The notes: a model not told the origin generated them from the sequence alone. A stretch of DNA of 64,000 nucleotides from Micromonospora sp. NBC_01699 (GCF_036250065.1 NZ_CP109199.1:806001-870000); one strand, 5' to 3'; positions 18,973-28,721 are shown, counted from the stretch's first letter. Translations and numbers: made by a program.

Positions 18973-19738
18973 GCGCGACTAGGAGCTGTCGCACGTGGGT
19001 TTGGAGGGTTTTGTGGGCGGGGGTGGGGAGGGCGGTGTTGGTGATGAGGGTGTGGGCGGCGGACAGGGGGGCTATGGAGGAGATGCCTACGGTGTTCCAC
19101 TTGGTGTGGTCGGCCAGGACGACCAGGCGTTCCGCGGAGGCGATCAGGGCTCGGTTGGTTTCCGCCTCGGTGAGGTTCGGGGTGGTGTAACCGGCCCGGA
19201 CGCTCATTCCGTGCACGCCGAGGAAGACCAGGTCCAGGTGCAGGGTACGGATGGCGGCCACCGCCACCGGCCCGACCAACGCGTCCGACGGGGTACGGAT
19301 CCCGCCGGTGAGCACGACCGTCTGGTCCGGCCGACCGGCCCGGTGGAAGACCTCCGCCACCGGGATCGAGTTCGTCACCACGGTCAGTCCGGCGGTGTCC
19401 ACCAGCCGGTGGGCCAGGGCGGCGGTTGTGGTGCCGGCCGAAAGGGCCACCGCCATGCCGGGCAGGACCAGGTGTGCGGCCGTGGCGGCGATGGCCGCCT
19501 TCTCGGCGAGTTGGCGGGCCGACTTGGCGGCGAAGCCCGGTTCGTCGGTCGAGCCCGACTCGGCGGCCGTCGCGCCGCCGTGCACCTTTGCCAGCAGACC
19601 CCGTTCGGCGAGCAGGTCCAGGTCGCGGCGGATGGTCATGTCGGACACCCCGAACTCGCCGGCCAGGTCGGTCACCCGTACCCCGCCGGTGCTGCGTACC
19701 CGGTCCACGATCGCGGCCTGCCGCTGTTGGGCGAGCAT
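18965..19738 (-). CDS. DeoR/GlpR-family transcriptional regulator
   Basis: A 257-residue regulator with an N-terminal DeoR helix-turn-helix (QRQAAIVDRVRSTGGVRVTD, DMTIRRDLDLL) and a C-terminal phosphosugar-sensing DeoRC domain (LSAGTTTAALAHRL, LTGGIRTPSDALVGP). Start ATG 19738 has GGGAGG 8 nt upstream; an ATG 24 bp further upstream is less well placed. It precedes galT on the same strand with a strong hairpin between, so it may control galactose or another sugar's genes and itself. Confidence 0.88.
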   Translation of the reverse strand: MLAQQRQAAIVDRVRSTGGVRVTDLAGEFGVSDMTIRRDLDLLAERGLLAKVHGGATAAESGSTDEPGFAAKSARQLAEKAAIAATAAHLVLPGMAVALSAGTTTAALAHRLVDTAGLTVVTNSIPVAEVFHRAGRPDQTVVLTGGIRTPSDALVGPVAVAAIRTLHLDLVFLGVHGMSVRAGYTTPNLTEAETNRALIASAERLVVLADHTKWNTVGISSIAPLSAAHTLITNTALPTPAHKTLQTHVRQLLVAPI

Positions 19739-19769
19739 CAGCCGATCCTCCCGCAGTCGCACTTAATCC

Positions 19770-19784
19770 AACAGATACGAACAT
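19770..19784 (-). promoter_or_regulatory. Possible DeoR-type operator
   Basis: On the minus strand TGTTCGTATCTGTTG contains two TGTT(C/G)G-like elements 10 nt apart, upstream of the regulator's start. DeoR-family operators often use repeated TGTT elements. Autoregulation is inferred only. Confidence 0.3.
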
Positions 19785-19848
19785 TACCGCGCGCGGAGGA
19801 GGAGGCTCCGGCGGGCTCCCGGACGTCGTGAAGCTTGCGGCTTTCGGT

Positions 19849-19892
19849 CGTTCCTCAGGACGTCCCGGCCATTCAGGACGTCCTGAGGAACG
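19849..19892. repeat. Perfect 17 bp inverted repeat between divergent regulator genes
   Basis: CGTTCCTCAGGACGTCC (19849-19865) pairs with 19876-19892, loop 10 nt. The right arm region itself contains the palindrome CAGGACGTCCTG. It lies between the starts of the DeoR-type (minus) and XRE (plus) genes, so it cannot terminate either coding message; an operator or leader hairpin is more likely. Confidence 0.75.
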
Positions 19893-20006
19893 GCGCCGGA
19901 ACACCTCAAGTTGCTGCTGAAAAGCCTGGTCGGTAAGGGGCAGACATAGACGGTGCTACTCCCTATGGTCGGTAGGCATCAGCACGTCTTAAACGGAGGT
20001 CTGGTC

Positions 20007-20768
20007 GTGAACGAAGAGCTGCGGGTGGCAATGGCGGAGCAGGGGCTGAGCTGCCAGATGGTGGCCGAGAAGGTCGGTGTCGACGTGAAGACGGTGGGAC
20101 GCTGGCTGTCGCCGGGGCGGATTCCGCACAACCGGCACCGCATCGTCGCGGCCAAACTCCTCCGGCGGGAGATTCTTGACCTCTGGCCGGACCAGGGCCG
20201 GCGGCGTGACGTCCCGTGGTTCCGGCCCTGGCGCGAGGCGGAAGCGCAGTCGGCCGCACTCCGGAGCTTCGAGGCGAGCGTCATTCCGGGCCTGCTCCAG
20301 ACCGAGGCGTACGCCCGCGCGGTGCTGGCCAGCGGCCCGATCGCCGCCGAAGACGTGGAGCGGTTCGTCAAGGTACGGATGGAACGGCAGAAGGCGGTGT
20401 TCGACCGGCCCCGGCCGCCGCTCGCCGTCTTCGTGGTGGACGAGGCGGCACTGCGACGAGGCGATCCCGACCTAATGAACGAGCAGCTTGATCACCTGGT
20501 CGAGATGGCCAGCCGGCCGAACCTGTTCGTGCACATCATTCCGTTCAGCGCCGGACTCTATCCGGGGCAGGCCGGATCATTCGTCATCGGCAGCGTCGAA
20601 GGCTCCCGCGATGTCTCGTACCTGGACAACCAGTTGGCCGGTCAGCTCGCGACCGAACCGAACGAACTGGCCGTGCTGGTACGGGTCTGGGATGCTGTTC
20701 GCGGGCACACGCTGCCCCGCGACCAATCGATCGAGTTGATGAAGGCCAGGCCATGGATGAAGCGATGA
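20007..20768 (+). CDS. XRE-family regulator with DUF5753 domain (WhiJ/Scr1-like)
   Basis: A 253-residue protein with an N-terminal helix-turn-helix (VAMAEQGLSCQMVAEKVGVD, KTVGRWLSPGR) and a C-terminal DUF5753 domain (SFEASVIPGLLQTEAYARAV, GSFVIGS). GTG 20007 has CGGAGG 8 nt upstream. Such proteins occur in large numbers in Streptomyces and relatives, next to a small DUF397 protein, as seen here. Known members (WhiJ, Scr1) act in development or secondary metabolism; the target here is unknown. Confidence 0.9.
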   Translation: MNEELRVAMAEQGLSCQMVAEKVGVDVKTVGRWLSPGRIPHNRHRIVAAKLLRREILDLWPDQGRRRDVPWFRPWREAEAQSAALRSFEASVIPGLLQTEAYARAVLASGPIAAEDVERFVKVRMERQKAVFDRPRPPLAVFVVDEAALRRGDPDLMNEQLDHLVEMASRPNLFVHIIPFSAGLYPGQAGSFVIGSVEGSRDVSYLDNQLAGQLATEPNELAVLVRVWDAVRGHTLPRDQSIELMKARPWMKR

Positions 20769-20947
20769 TCAGCCCTCACTGGCGCACCAGCACGCGCAGC
20801 AGCTCGAACGGCGGCAACTGCGTGGAGGTTGCCGACAACCTTCCCGGCCGGGTGCTGGTCCGGGACACCAAGGACCGCGACGGCGGCACGCTCAGCTTCG
20901 GTCCGGACGCCTGGCACGCCTTCGTGGAGCTGACGAAGCGTCACTGA
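20765..20947 (+). CDS. DUF397 small protein, partner of the XRE regulator
   Basis: A 60-residue protein (64 if ATG 20753 is used) with the DUF397 signature: W(R)TSTRSSSNGGNCVEVA, VRDTKD, LSFGPDAWHAF. ATG 20765 overlaps the stop of the XRE gene as ATGA, so the pair is co-translated. In studied cases the DUF397 protein modulates its XRE partner, a relation similar to a toxin-antitoxin pair. Confidence 0.9.
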   Translation: MISPHWRTSTRSSSNGGNCVEVADNLPGRVLVRDTKDRDGGTLSFGPDAWHAFVELTKRH

Positions 20948-20960
20948 ACCTTCCCGCGTA

Positions 20961-20996
20961 CGCCCTCGTGTCGTCCCGACGGACGGCACGAGGGCG
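20961..20996. terminator. Terminator after the XRE-DUF397 pair
   Basis: A perfect 10 bp stem, CGCCCTCGTG (20961-20970) with 20987-20996, loop 16 nt, between convergent genes. Confidence 0.65.
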
Positions 20997-21004
20997 TTGC
21001 CGAC

Positions 21005-21838
21005 TCAACGAGCGGCAACCCGTACCCGATGGCTTTTGTTGTCGGAGAGGAACGCGGCCAGTTCCCGGGCCTGTTCGGCGACGGCGGTGCGGTCGGCCCG
21101 GGAGAGGCTGCCCAACGGGGCCACCGCAGCCGGCAGTCCGGCGAGGCCGGACCAGGCGCGCAGGTCGGCGGTTGCCGCCGGACCGTACGCGGCCAGATAG
21201 CGCCGTACCAGCGCCTGGCCGACCGGATCGGTGCCCTCCGGGCTCGGCGGGTCGATCTCGCGACCGAGCCAGGACGATAGCGGGAGATAACGCGCCCCCG
21301 CCCTGGTACGCCACAGCCCGCGCGGCGGCAGCTGCACCACCGGGACGAGGGCGGCGATCAGCATCTCGCCCAGTGCCCGTGGGCCCGCCGTCGGCCAGCG
21401 GTCGGCGAGCGCCCGCGCGAGCTCGGCCATCGAACGGGGCTGGTCGTCGGCCAGCACCGCCCGCCCGGCCGCCGCGAGCTCGTCGAGGTCTGTCCCGTCG
21501 AGCTCGCGGCGGTAGACGCCGAGCACCCGTTGCCGCAACATGGCGTCGTGACGGGCCCGCCAGGCCAGGACGTCGTCGGCGGTGAGCAGGTGGACGGTGC
21601 GGCGCATCAGGTGGACCCGTACCACGCGTCGCCCGGTCAGCAGGTCCGAGAGCACCGCCGGGTCGAAGGCGCGCAGCCGCGACCAGAGCCCGACGTACGG
21701 TTCCTGTGGTTCCTGCGCCTGTAGGCCGCCGAGGTGCGCGACGGCGTCGAGGACCGGCAGGTCGGCGCGATCGAGCAGCAGCTGCCGGGCCAGCGTCGCG
21801 CGGTTGAGCGCCCGAGTGTCCAGTACCGCCACCGTCAC
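21005..21838 (-). pseudogene. AlkZ-like winged-helix DNA glycosylase family protein, probably with internal deletion
   Basis: A 277-residue product with the N-terminal and middle parts of the HTH_42/AlkZ family: LDTRALNRATLARQLLL, the QxQ-type GLQAQEP (40-42), VRVHLMRRTVHLLTADD and YLAAYGPAATADLRAWSGL. Family members are usually about 360-400 residues. Here the text jumps near residue 240 (about position 21118) to the normal C-terminal helix (LSRADRTAVAEQAREL), so roughly 100 residues seem missing in frame. GTG 21838 follows the DinB stop by 4 bp. It may be a pseudogene or a shortened functional variant. Confidence 0.6.
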
Positions 21839-21842
21839 CGGA

Positions 21843-22436
21843 TCACGCCTCGGCGGGCTCGTCGGCCGATCGCCGACCCTGTGCGTCAAGCGTCTCGCGC
21901 AGGATGTCCGCGTGCCCGGCGTGCTGGGCGGTCTCGGCGATCACGTGCAGCAGCACCCGCCGTACGCTGTGCACCGCTCCCGGTTCGTGCCAGGGCGCCT
22001 CCGGTAGCGGATGGGTCGCCGACAGGTCGGGTACGGCGGCGATGATCTCCTCGCTCCGGGCGGCGACCCGCTCGTAGCGCGTGATGATCTCGGCCAGCGT
22101 CTCACCGGGCAGCATCCGGAAGTTGTTCTGGTGGTCGATCGCCCACTGCGGGAACTCGCGTGCGGTACCGGCGGTGAAATCGGCCCAGGTGACACCGTCG
22201 GGCAGGTCGTAGGGCAGCGCCGAGGGGCCCTCGACCACGAAGCGCAGCCACCCTTCCTCGATCGACGCGACGTGCTTTACCAGCCCGCCCAGGCACAGCG
22301 CGCTGACCGTCGGCCGCTCGCCGGCCTGTTCGTCGCCGAGCCCGAGGATCGACTTGGTCAGGGCCGATCGTGCATTGGCGAGCTCGGCGAGCAGCTCGGT
22401 CCGCTCGGGATCGAGACCTGAGACGGGTGTGGTCAT
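21843..22436 (-). CDS. DinB family protein
   Basis: A 197-residue four-helix-bundle protein of the DinB/DUF664 superfamily, a metal-binding fold found in thiol-dependent enzymes and damage-related proteins. His residues in SIEEGWLRF-adjacent HVA, WAIDHQNNF and RRVLLHVIAETAQHAGHADI fit the metal site. Start ATG 22436 has GGAAGGA upstream; the longer frame is not family-like. It is divergent from a WYL regulator, a common arrangement, and is coupled to the AlkZ-like gene. Confidence 0.85.
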   Translation of the reverse strand: MTTPVSGLDPERTELLAELANARSALTKSILGLGDEQAGERPTVSALCLGGLVKHVASIEEGWLRFVVEGPSALPYDLPDGVTWADFTAGTAREFPQWAIDHQNNFRMLPGETLAEIITRYERVAARSEEIIAAVPDLSATHPLPEAPWHEPGAVHSVRRVLLHVIAETAQHAGHADILRETLDAQGRRSADEPAEA

Positions 22437-22529
22437 GGTGATCTGGTCCTTCCGGTCGTACTCGTCATCGCGGTTTGGCGCCGGCCAGGTGAACGAGCGG
22501 CTGTCCGGTGCAGGGAAACCCTCGCAGCC

Positions 22530-22554
22530 GAAGCGGACAGGTTGTGGCCGCTTC
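22530..22554. promoter_or_regulatory. Dyad in the DinB/WYL divergent promoter region
   Basis: GAAGCGG (22530-22536) and CCGCTTC (22548-22554) form a dyad centred 32 bp before the WYL start codon. It is a candidate operator for the regulator. A leaderless-type CAGTAT box lies at 22561-22566, 7 nt before GTG 22574. Confidence 0.4.
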
Positions 22555-22573
22555 TCCTGGCAGTATCGGAGCC

Positions 22574-23578
22574 GTGCCGAAGACATCAGCGCGACTGCTG
22601 GCGCTGCTCTCGCTGCTCCAGGCGCGCCGGGACTGGCCGGGGGCGCTGCTGGCCGAGCGGCTGGACGTCAGCCCGCGGACCGTACGCCGCGACGTCGACC
22701 GCCTGCGTGAGCTCGGGTATCCCATCCTGGCCAGCAAGGGCCCCGACGGGGGATACCGGCTCGACGCCGGCACGCGGCTGCCGCCGTTGCTGTTCGACGA
22801 CGAGCAGGCCGTCGCCATCGCCGTCGCGCTCCAGATCGCCACCACCTCCGGTGCCGGCATCGAGGACGCCGCGACCCGCGCGCTGAACACCGTCCGGCAG
22901 GTCATGCCCGCACGGCTGCGCCACCGCATCGACACCCTCCGGGTCACCGCCGTCGAGCGGCCGGCGATCCGACCGAGGCCACAGGCCGACAGTGGTGTGC
23001 TGATGGTGGTCAGCACCGCCGTCCACGCCCGCGAGGTGCTGCGCTTCGACTACACCGCCACAGCCCCACCGGGACCCGGCGACGACCCCGCCGCCACCAC
23101 GTTGCGCCGGGTGCAGCCCCACCACCTCGTCACCTGGGGTGGGCGCTGGTACCTCGTCGCCTGGGACCTCGACCGGGACGACTGGCGTATCTTCCGCGCC
23201 GACCGGATCATCCCGCGCACCCCGACGGGCCCGCGCTTCACCCCGCGTGAGCTGCCGGGAGGGGACGTTGCCACCTTCGTGACCAGGAGGTTCCAGGGCT
23301 CCGACGGCTCCGGTGGCTGGCCCTGCCGGGGCGAGGTGATTCTCCACCTTCCGGCCGCCGTCGTCTCCCGCTACAGCCGCGAGGGAATTGTCGAGGAACT
23401 CGGCCCGGACCGCTGCCGGCTGGTCCTGGAATCGTGGTCATGGCCGGGCCTGGCCGCCGCCATCGGCAGGTTCGACGCCGACATCGAGGTGATCGGGCCG
23501 ACCGAACTCAGAGCGGCCTTCGCCAACCTGGCTCGCCGGTACGCCAACGCGGCGACCGACGGACCGTCGGGCACCTGA
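22574..23578 (+). CDS. YafY-type HTH-WYL transcriptional regulator
   Basis: A 334-residue protein with an N-terminal HTH_11 (ARLLALLSLLQARRDWPGAL, SPRTVRRDVDRLRELGYPI), a central WYL sensor domain (LRRVQPHHLVTWGGRWYLVA, FRADRI) and a C-terminal WCX domain. WYL proteins respond to nucleic acid or nucleotide-like ligands and often control DNA-damage genes. Divergence from DinB and the AlkZ-like gene suggests control of these. Start GTG 22574 (VPKTSARLL) is chosen because upstream residues are not family-like. Confidence 0.9.
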   Translation: MPKTSARLLALLSLLQARRDWPGALLAERLDVSPRTVRRDVDRLRELGYPILASKGPDGGYRLDAGTRLPPLLFDDEQAVAIAVALQIATTSGAGIEDAATRALNTVRQVMPARLRHRIDTLRVTAVERPAIRPRPQADSGVLMVVSTAVHAREVLRFDYTATAPPGPGDDPAATTLRRVQPHHLVTWGGRWYLVAWDLDRDDWRIFRADRIIPRTPTGPRFTPRELPGGDVATFVTRRFQGSDGSGGWPCRGEVILHLPAAVVSRYSREGIVEELGPDRCRLVLESWSWPGLAAAIGRFDADIEVIGPTELRAAFANLARRYANAATDGPSGT

Positions 23579-23602
23579 GATCCGTACCGGCGGCGGTTTC
23601 CG

Positions 23603-25132
23603 TCAGGCCGGTTGCAGTCTCGGCTCGACCCAGCCGGTCTCGGTCAGGTGCACCAGCACCGCCGCGACCGCCTGGTCGATCGTCATCTGACTGGTGTCCA
23701 GCACCAGATCGGCGTCGGTCGGCTCCTCGTACGGGTCGTCGATGCCGGTCATGCCGGTGATCAGACCGGCGCGGGCGCGGGCGTACAGGCCCTTGCGGTC
23801 GCGTTGCTCGCACACCTCCAGCGGGGTGGCGACGTGGACCAGCAGGAACCCGGCCCCGGCCGCCTGGGCCATCTGCCGGGCGGTCGCCCGTGCCTGGGCG
23901 TACGGCGCGATCGGGCAGCAGATCGCCAGGCCCCGGTGCCGGGCCACCTCCGCCGCCACCCAACCGATCCGGCGTACGTTCAGGTCCCGGTCGGCCTTGC
24001 TGAAGCTCAGCCCGGCGGACAGTTCCCGGCGTACGACATCCCCGTCGAGCAGGGTGACGGTCCGGTCGCCGCTTTCCCGCAGCGCGTCGGTGAGCCCCCG
24101 CGCGACGGTCGACTTGCCGGAGCCGGACAGCCCGGTGAAGAAGACCACCAGCCCCCGGTGCCGGCGCGGCGGCCGGGCGCGGGCCAACTCGCGGGCCACC
24201 GCCGGTGGGGTGTGCCACTCGGGCAGCGGGAAGCCCCGGTCCAGCAGGTCGTCGATCTCGTCCGGGCGCAGGGCCAGCCGCCGGTTGCGCGGCGGGATGT
24301 CGTCGCGCCACCGCCACTGCCCGTCCCGGTTGTCGTAGGCCAGCTCGCGGGGGACCAGCACCCGCAGACCGGGGCCGGCGAGCATGTCGCCGGTGGAGAG
24401 CAGGTGGGTCACCCCGTACGCGGCGGCGACCCGGGCCCGCAGCAGGGCGTCGCGGATCTCGTCGCCCCGACCGGCCATCGGAATGGCGACCAGGGTGGCC
24501 GGGGGCATCCGGTCGCGGGCCGCGAAGACGCTGCGGACCAGCACCTCCGGTGGTAGCCCGTCCGGGTTGGTGTCGGTGACCGGGATCAGCACCAGCAGGT
24601 GCGCGGCGAGCGTACGGGCGGCGTGCGCGATCTGCGCCAGCTGGGGGCGGTGCAGCGGCCGGTCGGTGATCACCCCGAGCACCCGGCCGGGCGGCAGCAA
24701 CTCGCGCACCTCGCTCGGGGCCCGGCGCAGCCGCTGGAACGGGCCGTGTCCGCCGTCGCCGAGCGGGCGCACCGCGCCGCCGACGCCGTGGAACCCGTCG
24801 CGGGTCGGCCAGAGGTCGGTGACCTCCAGCAACGCCAGGGGCGCGTCCTCCAGGTCGGTCAGCACCAGGACCCGCCGCAACGGGTTGGCGAGATCCAGCC
24901 CCCCGGCCACGCTCGCCGGCACCTGGAGGGTCACCGGCACCGGCCACGGCGTGCCGTCGGCGAGCCGTCCGCGCCGGGCCAGAGCGGCCAGGTCGGCCCG
25001 CCCCAGGAACCCGCCCAGCGGCGCGTAGGCCCCACTGAGCAGCAGCTCCAGATCGGCCAGCTCGTGCGGACGCGGCGTGTACGCCGGCGCGTCCCGCAGC
25101 ACCTCGTCGGGTAGCACCCACCCGTTGCTCAT
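23603..25132 (-). CDS. cysC: ATP-sulfurylase-like / APS kinase fusion protein
   Basis: A 509-residue fusion. The N-terminal 320 residues resemble ATP sulfurylase (PUA-like part with GGFLGRADL, then the catalytic-type domain). The C-terminal part (about 326-509) is APS kinase, which phosphorylates APS to PAPS: Walker A GLSGSGKS (334-341), DGDVVRRELSAGLSFSKADR, and GLYARARAG. The sulfurylase part looks degenerate: the QxRNPxHxxH site reads TDRPLHRPQ (157-165), losing the second His, and GRDHAG reads TGDMLAG (247-253). So only the kinase is expected to be active. ATG 25132 has GGAGG upstream. Confidence 0.88.
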   Translation of the reverse strand: MSNGWVLPDEVLRDAPAYTPRPHELADLELLLSGAYAPLGGFLGRADLAALARRGRLADGTPWPVPVTLQVPASVAGGLDLANPLRRVLVLTDLEDAPLALLEVTDLWPTRDGFHGVGGAVRPLGDGGHGPFQRLRRAPSEVRELLPPGRVLGVITDRPLHRPQLAQIAHAARTLAAHLLVLIPVTDTNPDGLPPEVLVRSVFAARDRMPPATLVAIPMAGRGDEIRDALLRARVAAAYGVTHLLSTGDMLAGPGLRVLVPRELAYDNRDGQWRWRDDIPPRNRRLALRPDEIDDLLDRGFPLPEWHTPPAVARELARARPPRRHRGLVVFFTGLSGSGKSTVARGLTDALRESGDRTVTLLDGDVVRRELSAGLSFSKADRDLNVRRIGWVAAEVARHRGLAICCPIAPYAQARATARQMAQAAGAGFLLVHVATPLEVCEQRDRKGLYARARAGLITGMTGIDDPYEEPTDADLVLDTSQMTIDQAVAAVLVHLTETGWVEPRLQPA

Positions 25133-25302
25133 CGAACCCTCCACTACCCGGCCGGCACACAGTTTCTCAGCCGGGCGCCCATCGGTCGAGAGCGCCACCC
25201 ACTCCGGCTCGACCGAAGATCGCCGAACCCCTAGTGGCCGGCGGGTCCTTTACCGGGGAAGGGCCAGGGTGATGCGGGGCCTCCGAGCTTCCCGATCGGG
25301 CC

Positions 25303-25308
25303 TACGCT
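25303..25308 (+). promoter_or_regulatory. Leaderless-type -10 box of the ABC exporter operon
   Basis: TACGCT ends 7 nt before GTG 25316, with no ribosome-binding sequence in the gap. Confidence 0.55.
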
Positions 25309-25315
25309 GGGCCGC

Positions 25316-26236
25316 GTGACACTGATCGCGACCCAGTCGCTCACCAAAACGTACGGCAACCGGGTGACCGCGCTCGCCGATCTGACGGTCGCGGTCGAGC
25401 CGGGCGTCATCGGGCTGGTCGGTGCCAACGGCGCCGGGAAGTCCACCTTTATCAAGATCATGCTCGGTCTGCTCGCCCCGACCTCCGGTCAGGTACGGGT
25501 GCTGGGTCTCGATCCGACCACGGAGAGCCAGGCGGTCCGGGCCCGGGTCGGCTACATGCCGGAACACGACTCGTTGCCGCCGGACCTGTCGGCCGCCGAG
25601 TTCGTCACCCACCTGGGCCGGATCAGTGGCCTGCCGCGTACGGTCGCCCGCGAGCGGGCCTCGGAGGCGCTGCGGCACGTCGGCCTCTACGAGGAGCGCT
25701 ACCGGCAGATCGGCGGCTACTCGACCGGCATGAAGCAGCGGGTGAAGCTGGCCCAGGCGCTGGTGCACGACCCCGACCTGCTGCTGCTCGACGAGCCGAC
25801 GAACGGGCTCGACCCGGCCGGGCGGGACGCCATGCTCGGTCTGATCCACCGGATCGGCACCGAGTTCGGCATCTCGGTGCTGGTCTGTTCGCACCTGCTG
25901 GGCGAGGTCGAGCGGATCTGCGACACCCTGGTCGCGATCGACGGCGGACGACTGCTCCGCTCGGACCACATCGCCGCGATGACCACCGCTATCGACGTAC
26001 TCGCGGTCGAGGTCAGCGAGGGCACCGAGCAGCTCGCGGCCCGGCTCGCCGAACTCGACCTGCCGGTGGCCCGCGAGGACCGGATGCTGCTGGTCCGGCT
26101 CGACGACGACCGCACCTACGACCTGATCCTGACCGCCGTCGCCGAACTGGACCTGCCGCTGCACCGGCTGGACCAGCGCCGGCACCGCGTCGCCGAGCTT
26201 TTCGCCACCCGGGAGACGACCAATGCCCACGCCTGA
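25316..26236 (+). CDS. ABC-2 exporter ATPase 1
   Basis: A 306-residue ATPase with Walker A GANGAGKST near 40-48, signature YSTGMKQRVKLAQAL, Walker B LLLLDEPTNGLDP, and a C-terminal regulatory extension of about 80 residues. It is the first of four overlapping genes that alternate ATPase and permease. Such exporters move lipids, peptides, antibiotics or sodium. The permease ATG lies 14 bp inside its end. Confidence 0.9.
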   Translation: MTLIATQSLTKTYGNRVTALADLTVAVEPGVIGLVGANGAGKSTFIKIMLGLLAPTSGQVRVLGLDPTTESQAVRARVGYMPEHDSLPPDLSAAEFVTHLGRISGLPRTVARERASEALRHVGLYEERYRQIGGYSTGMKQRVKLAQALVHDPDLLLLDEPTNGLDPAGRDAMLGLIHRIGTEFGISVLVCSHLLGEVERICDTLVAIDGGRLLRSDHIAAMTTAIDVLAVEVSEGTEQLAARLAELDLPVAREDRMLLVRLDDDRTYDLILTAVAELDLPLHRLDQRRHRVAELFATRETTNAHA

Positions 26237-27097
26237 ACCGAGAAGCGCCCCCGGCGGGGTCATCCATGACATCGGCTATCAGCGCTACGACGGGCCGAGG
26301 CTGGGCCGGCGGCACATTGTCGGCGCGCTCTACGTGCACAGCCTGCGTACCGCCTTCGGCTTCGGCCGCAGCGCCAAGGCGAAGGTCTTCCCGTGGCTGA
26401 TCATGGGCGTGGTCGGGGTGGTCGCGGTGGTGCTCACCGCGATCCAGGTGCAGACCGGCGTGGCGGCCCTCGCCTACACCGAGTTCCCCGAGGTGCTCAG
26501 CATCCTGATCATCTTCTTCTGCGCGGCGGTCGCGCCCGAACTGGTCAGCCGTGACCTACAGACCGGGGTGCTGCCGCTCTACTTCGCCCGCCCGCTGGAG
26601 CGCGCCGACTACGCGATCGCGAAGCTGACCGCCCTGATCACGGCGACGTTCCTGCTGCTCGCCGTACCGCTGACGGTGATGTTCGCCGGTGCCGCCTTCT
26701 CCGCCGACAACCTCGGCGGGGTGTGGCGGGAGCTCGGCGACTACCTGCCCGGTATCGCCTACGCGGCGCTGCACGCGGTGGTCTTCTCCGCGGTCGCGGT
26801 CCTGGTCGCGGCGCTGGTGAAGCGCCGGGCGGTCGCGGCCGCCGCGGTGGTGGCGGCCTTCATGGTGACCCTTCCGGTCGCCGGGGTCCTGCTGGTCCTG
26901 CCGTACGAGACCAGCACGCAACTGTCCGGCCTGGTCAACCCGGCCAGCCTGGTCGGCGGGGTCGGCGACTGGCTGTTCGAATCGTCCGGCGAGATGAGTA
27001 TCGGCGGTTGGGGTCCCCTCTACGGCGTGGTCACCATCGCCCTGGTCGCGGCCTGTGTCGCCCTGCTGTTCGCCCGCTACCGGAAGGTTGCCCGCTC

Positions 27098-27101
<4 letters not shown>
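26223..27101 (+). CDS. ABC-2 exporter permease 1
   Basis: A 292-residue membrane protein with about six hydrophobic segments and the ABC-2 pattern (FFCAAVAPELVSRDLQTGVL, YFARPLERADYAIAKL). A short N-terminal soluble part (VIHDIGYQRYDGPRLGRRHI) is typical of permeases linked to bacterial exporters with paired ATPases. It overlaps the ATPase genes at both ends (14 bp and ATGA). Confidence 0.87.
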
Positions 27102-28009
<908 letters not shown>

Positions 28010-28010
28010 C

Positions 28011-28721
28011 ATGTCGACTATCTCCTGGATCACCACGCGGGGGCTCTTCGGTCGCCGTCGGTTCCTGCTGTTGGTCCCGCTGCCGGTGCTGCTGGTGGCG
28101 CTGGCCGCCATTCCCCGCGCGGCGGGCGCCGACGTCCGCCAGTGGGCGCCGGTGGTGCTGGTCGGCCTCGGGCTGGCCGTCGTCCTGCCGGTGATCGCGC
28201 TGATCGTCGGCACCGGCGTGCTCGGCGCCGAGATCGACGACGGCACGATCGTGCACATCCTCACCAAGCCGCTGCCGCGCTGGCAGATAGTGCTGCCGAA
28301 GCTGGCCGTGGCGGCCGGGGTGAGCGCGCTGACCGTGGCCGTCCCGCTCTACGTGGTCGGGGTGCTGGCGGACTCCGTACGGCTGGGGTTGGCGCTGGTG
28401 GTGGCGAGCGCGATCGGCGCGCTGGCCTATTCGGCGGTGTTCCTGGCGCTGAGCCTGCTCACCCGGCGGCCGGTGCTGCTCGGCCTGGTCTACGTGCTGA
28501 TCTGGGAGGGGCTGCTCGGCAACTTCGTCGGCGGCACCCGGAACCTCTCGATCGAGCAGTACGTGATCACGATCGCCGACCGGATCGCCCCCACCGACCT
28601 GCTCACCACCCAGGTCTCCCTCCCCGTCTCGATCATCATGGCCACCCTCCTCACCATCGGCTTCACCCTCCTGGCAATCGACCGCCTCCGCTCCTTCTCG
28701 GTAGCCGGCGAAACCAGCTAA
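28011..28721 (+). CDS. ABC-2 exporter permease 2
   Basis: A 236-residue permease with six likely membrane segments and the ABC-2 element GAEIDDGTIVHILTKPLPRW. It starts one base after the second ATPase stop. It is shorter than permease 1. Together the four genes can encode one heteromeric exporter or two related ones. Confidence 0.87.
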   Translation: MSTISWITTRGLFGRRRFLLLVPLPVLLVALAAIPRAAGADVRQWAPVVLVGLGLAVVLPVIALIVGTGVLGAEIDDGTIVHILTKPLPRWQIVLPKLAVAAGVSALTVAVPLYVVGVLADSVRLGLALVVASAIGALAYSAVFLALSLLTRRPVLLGLVYVLIWEGLLGNFVGGTRNLSIEQYVITIADRIAPTDLLTTQVSLPVSIIMATLLTIGFTLLAIDRLRSFSVAGETS

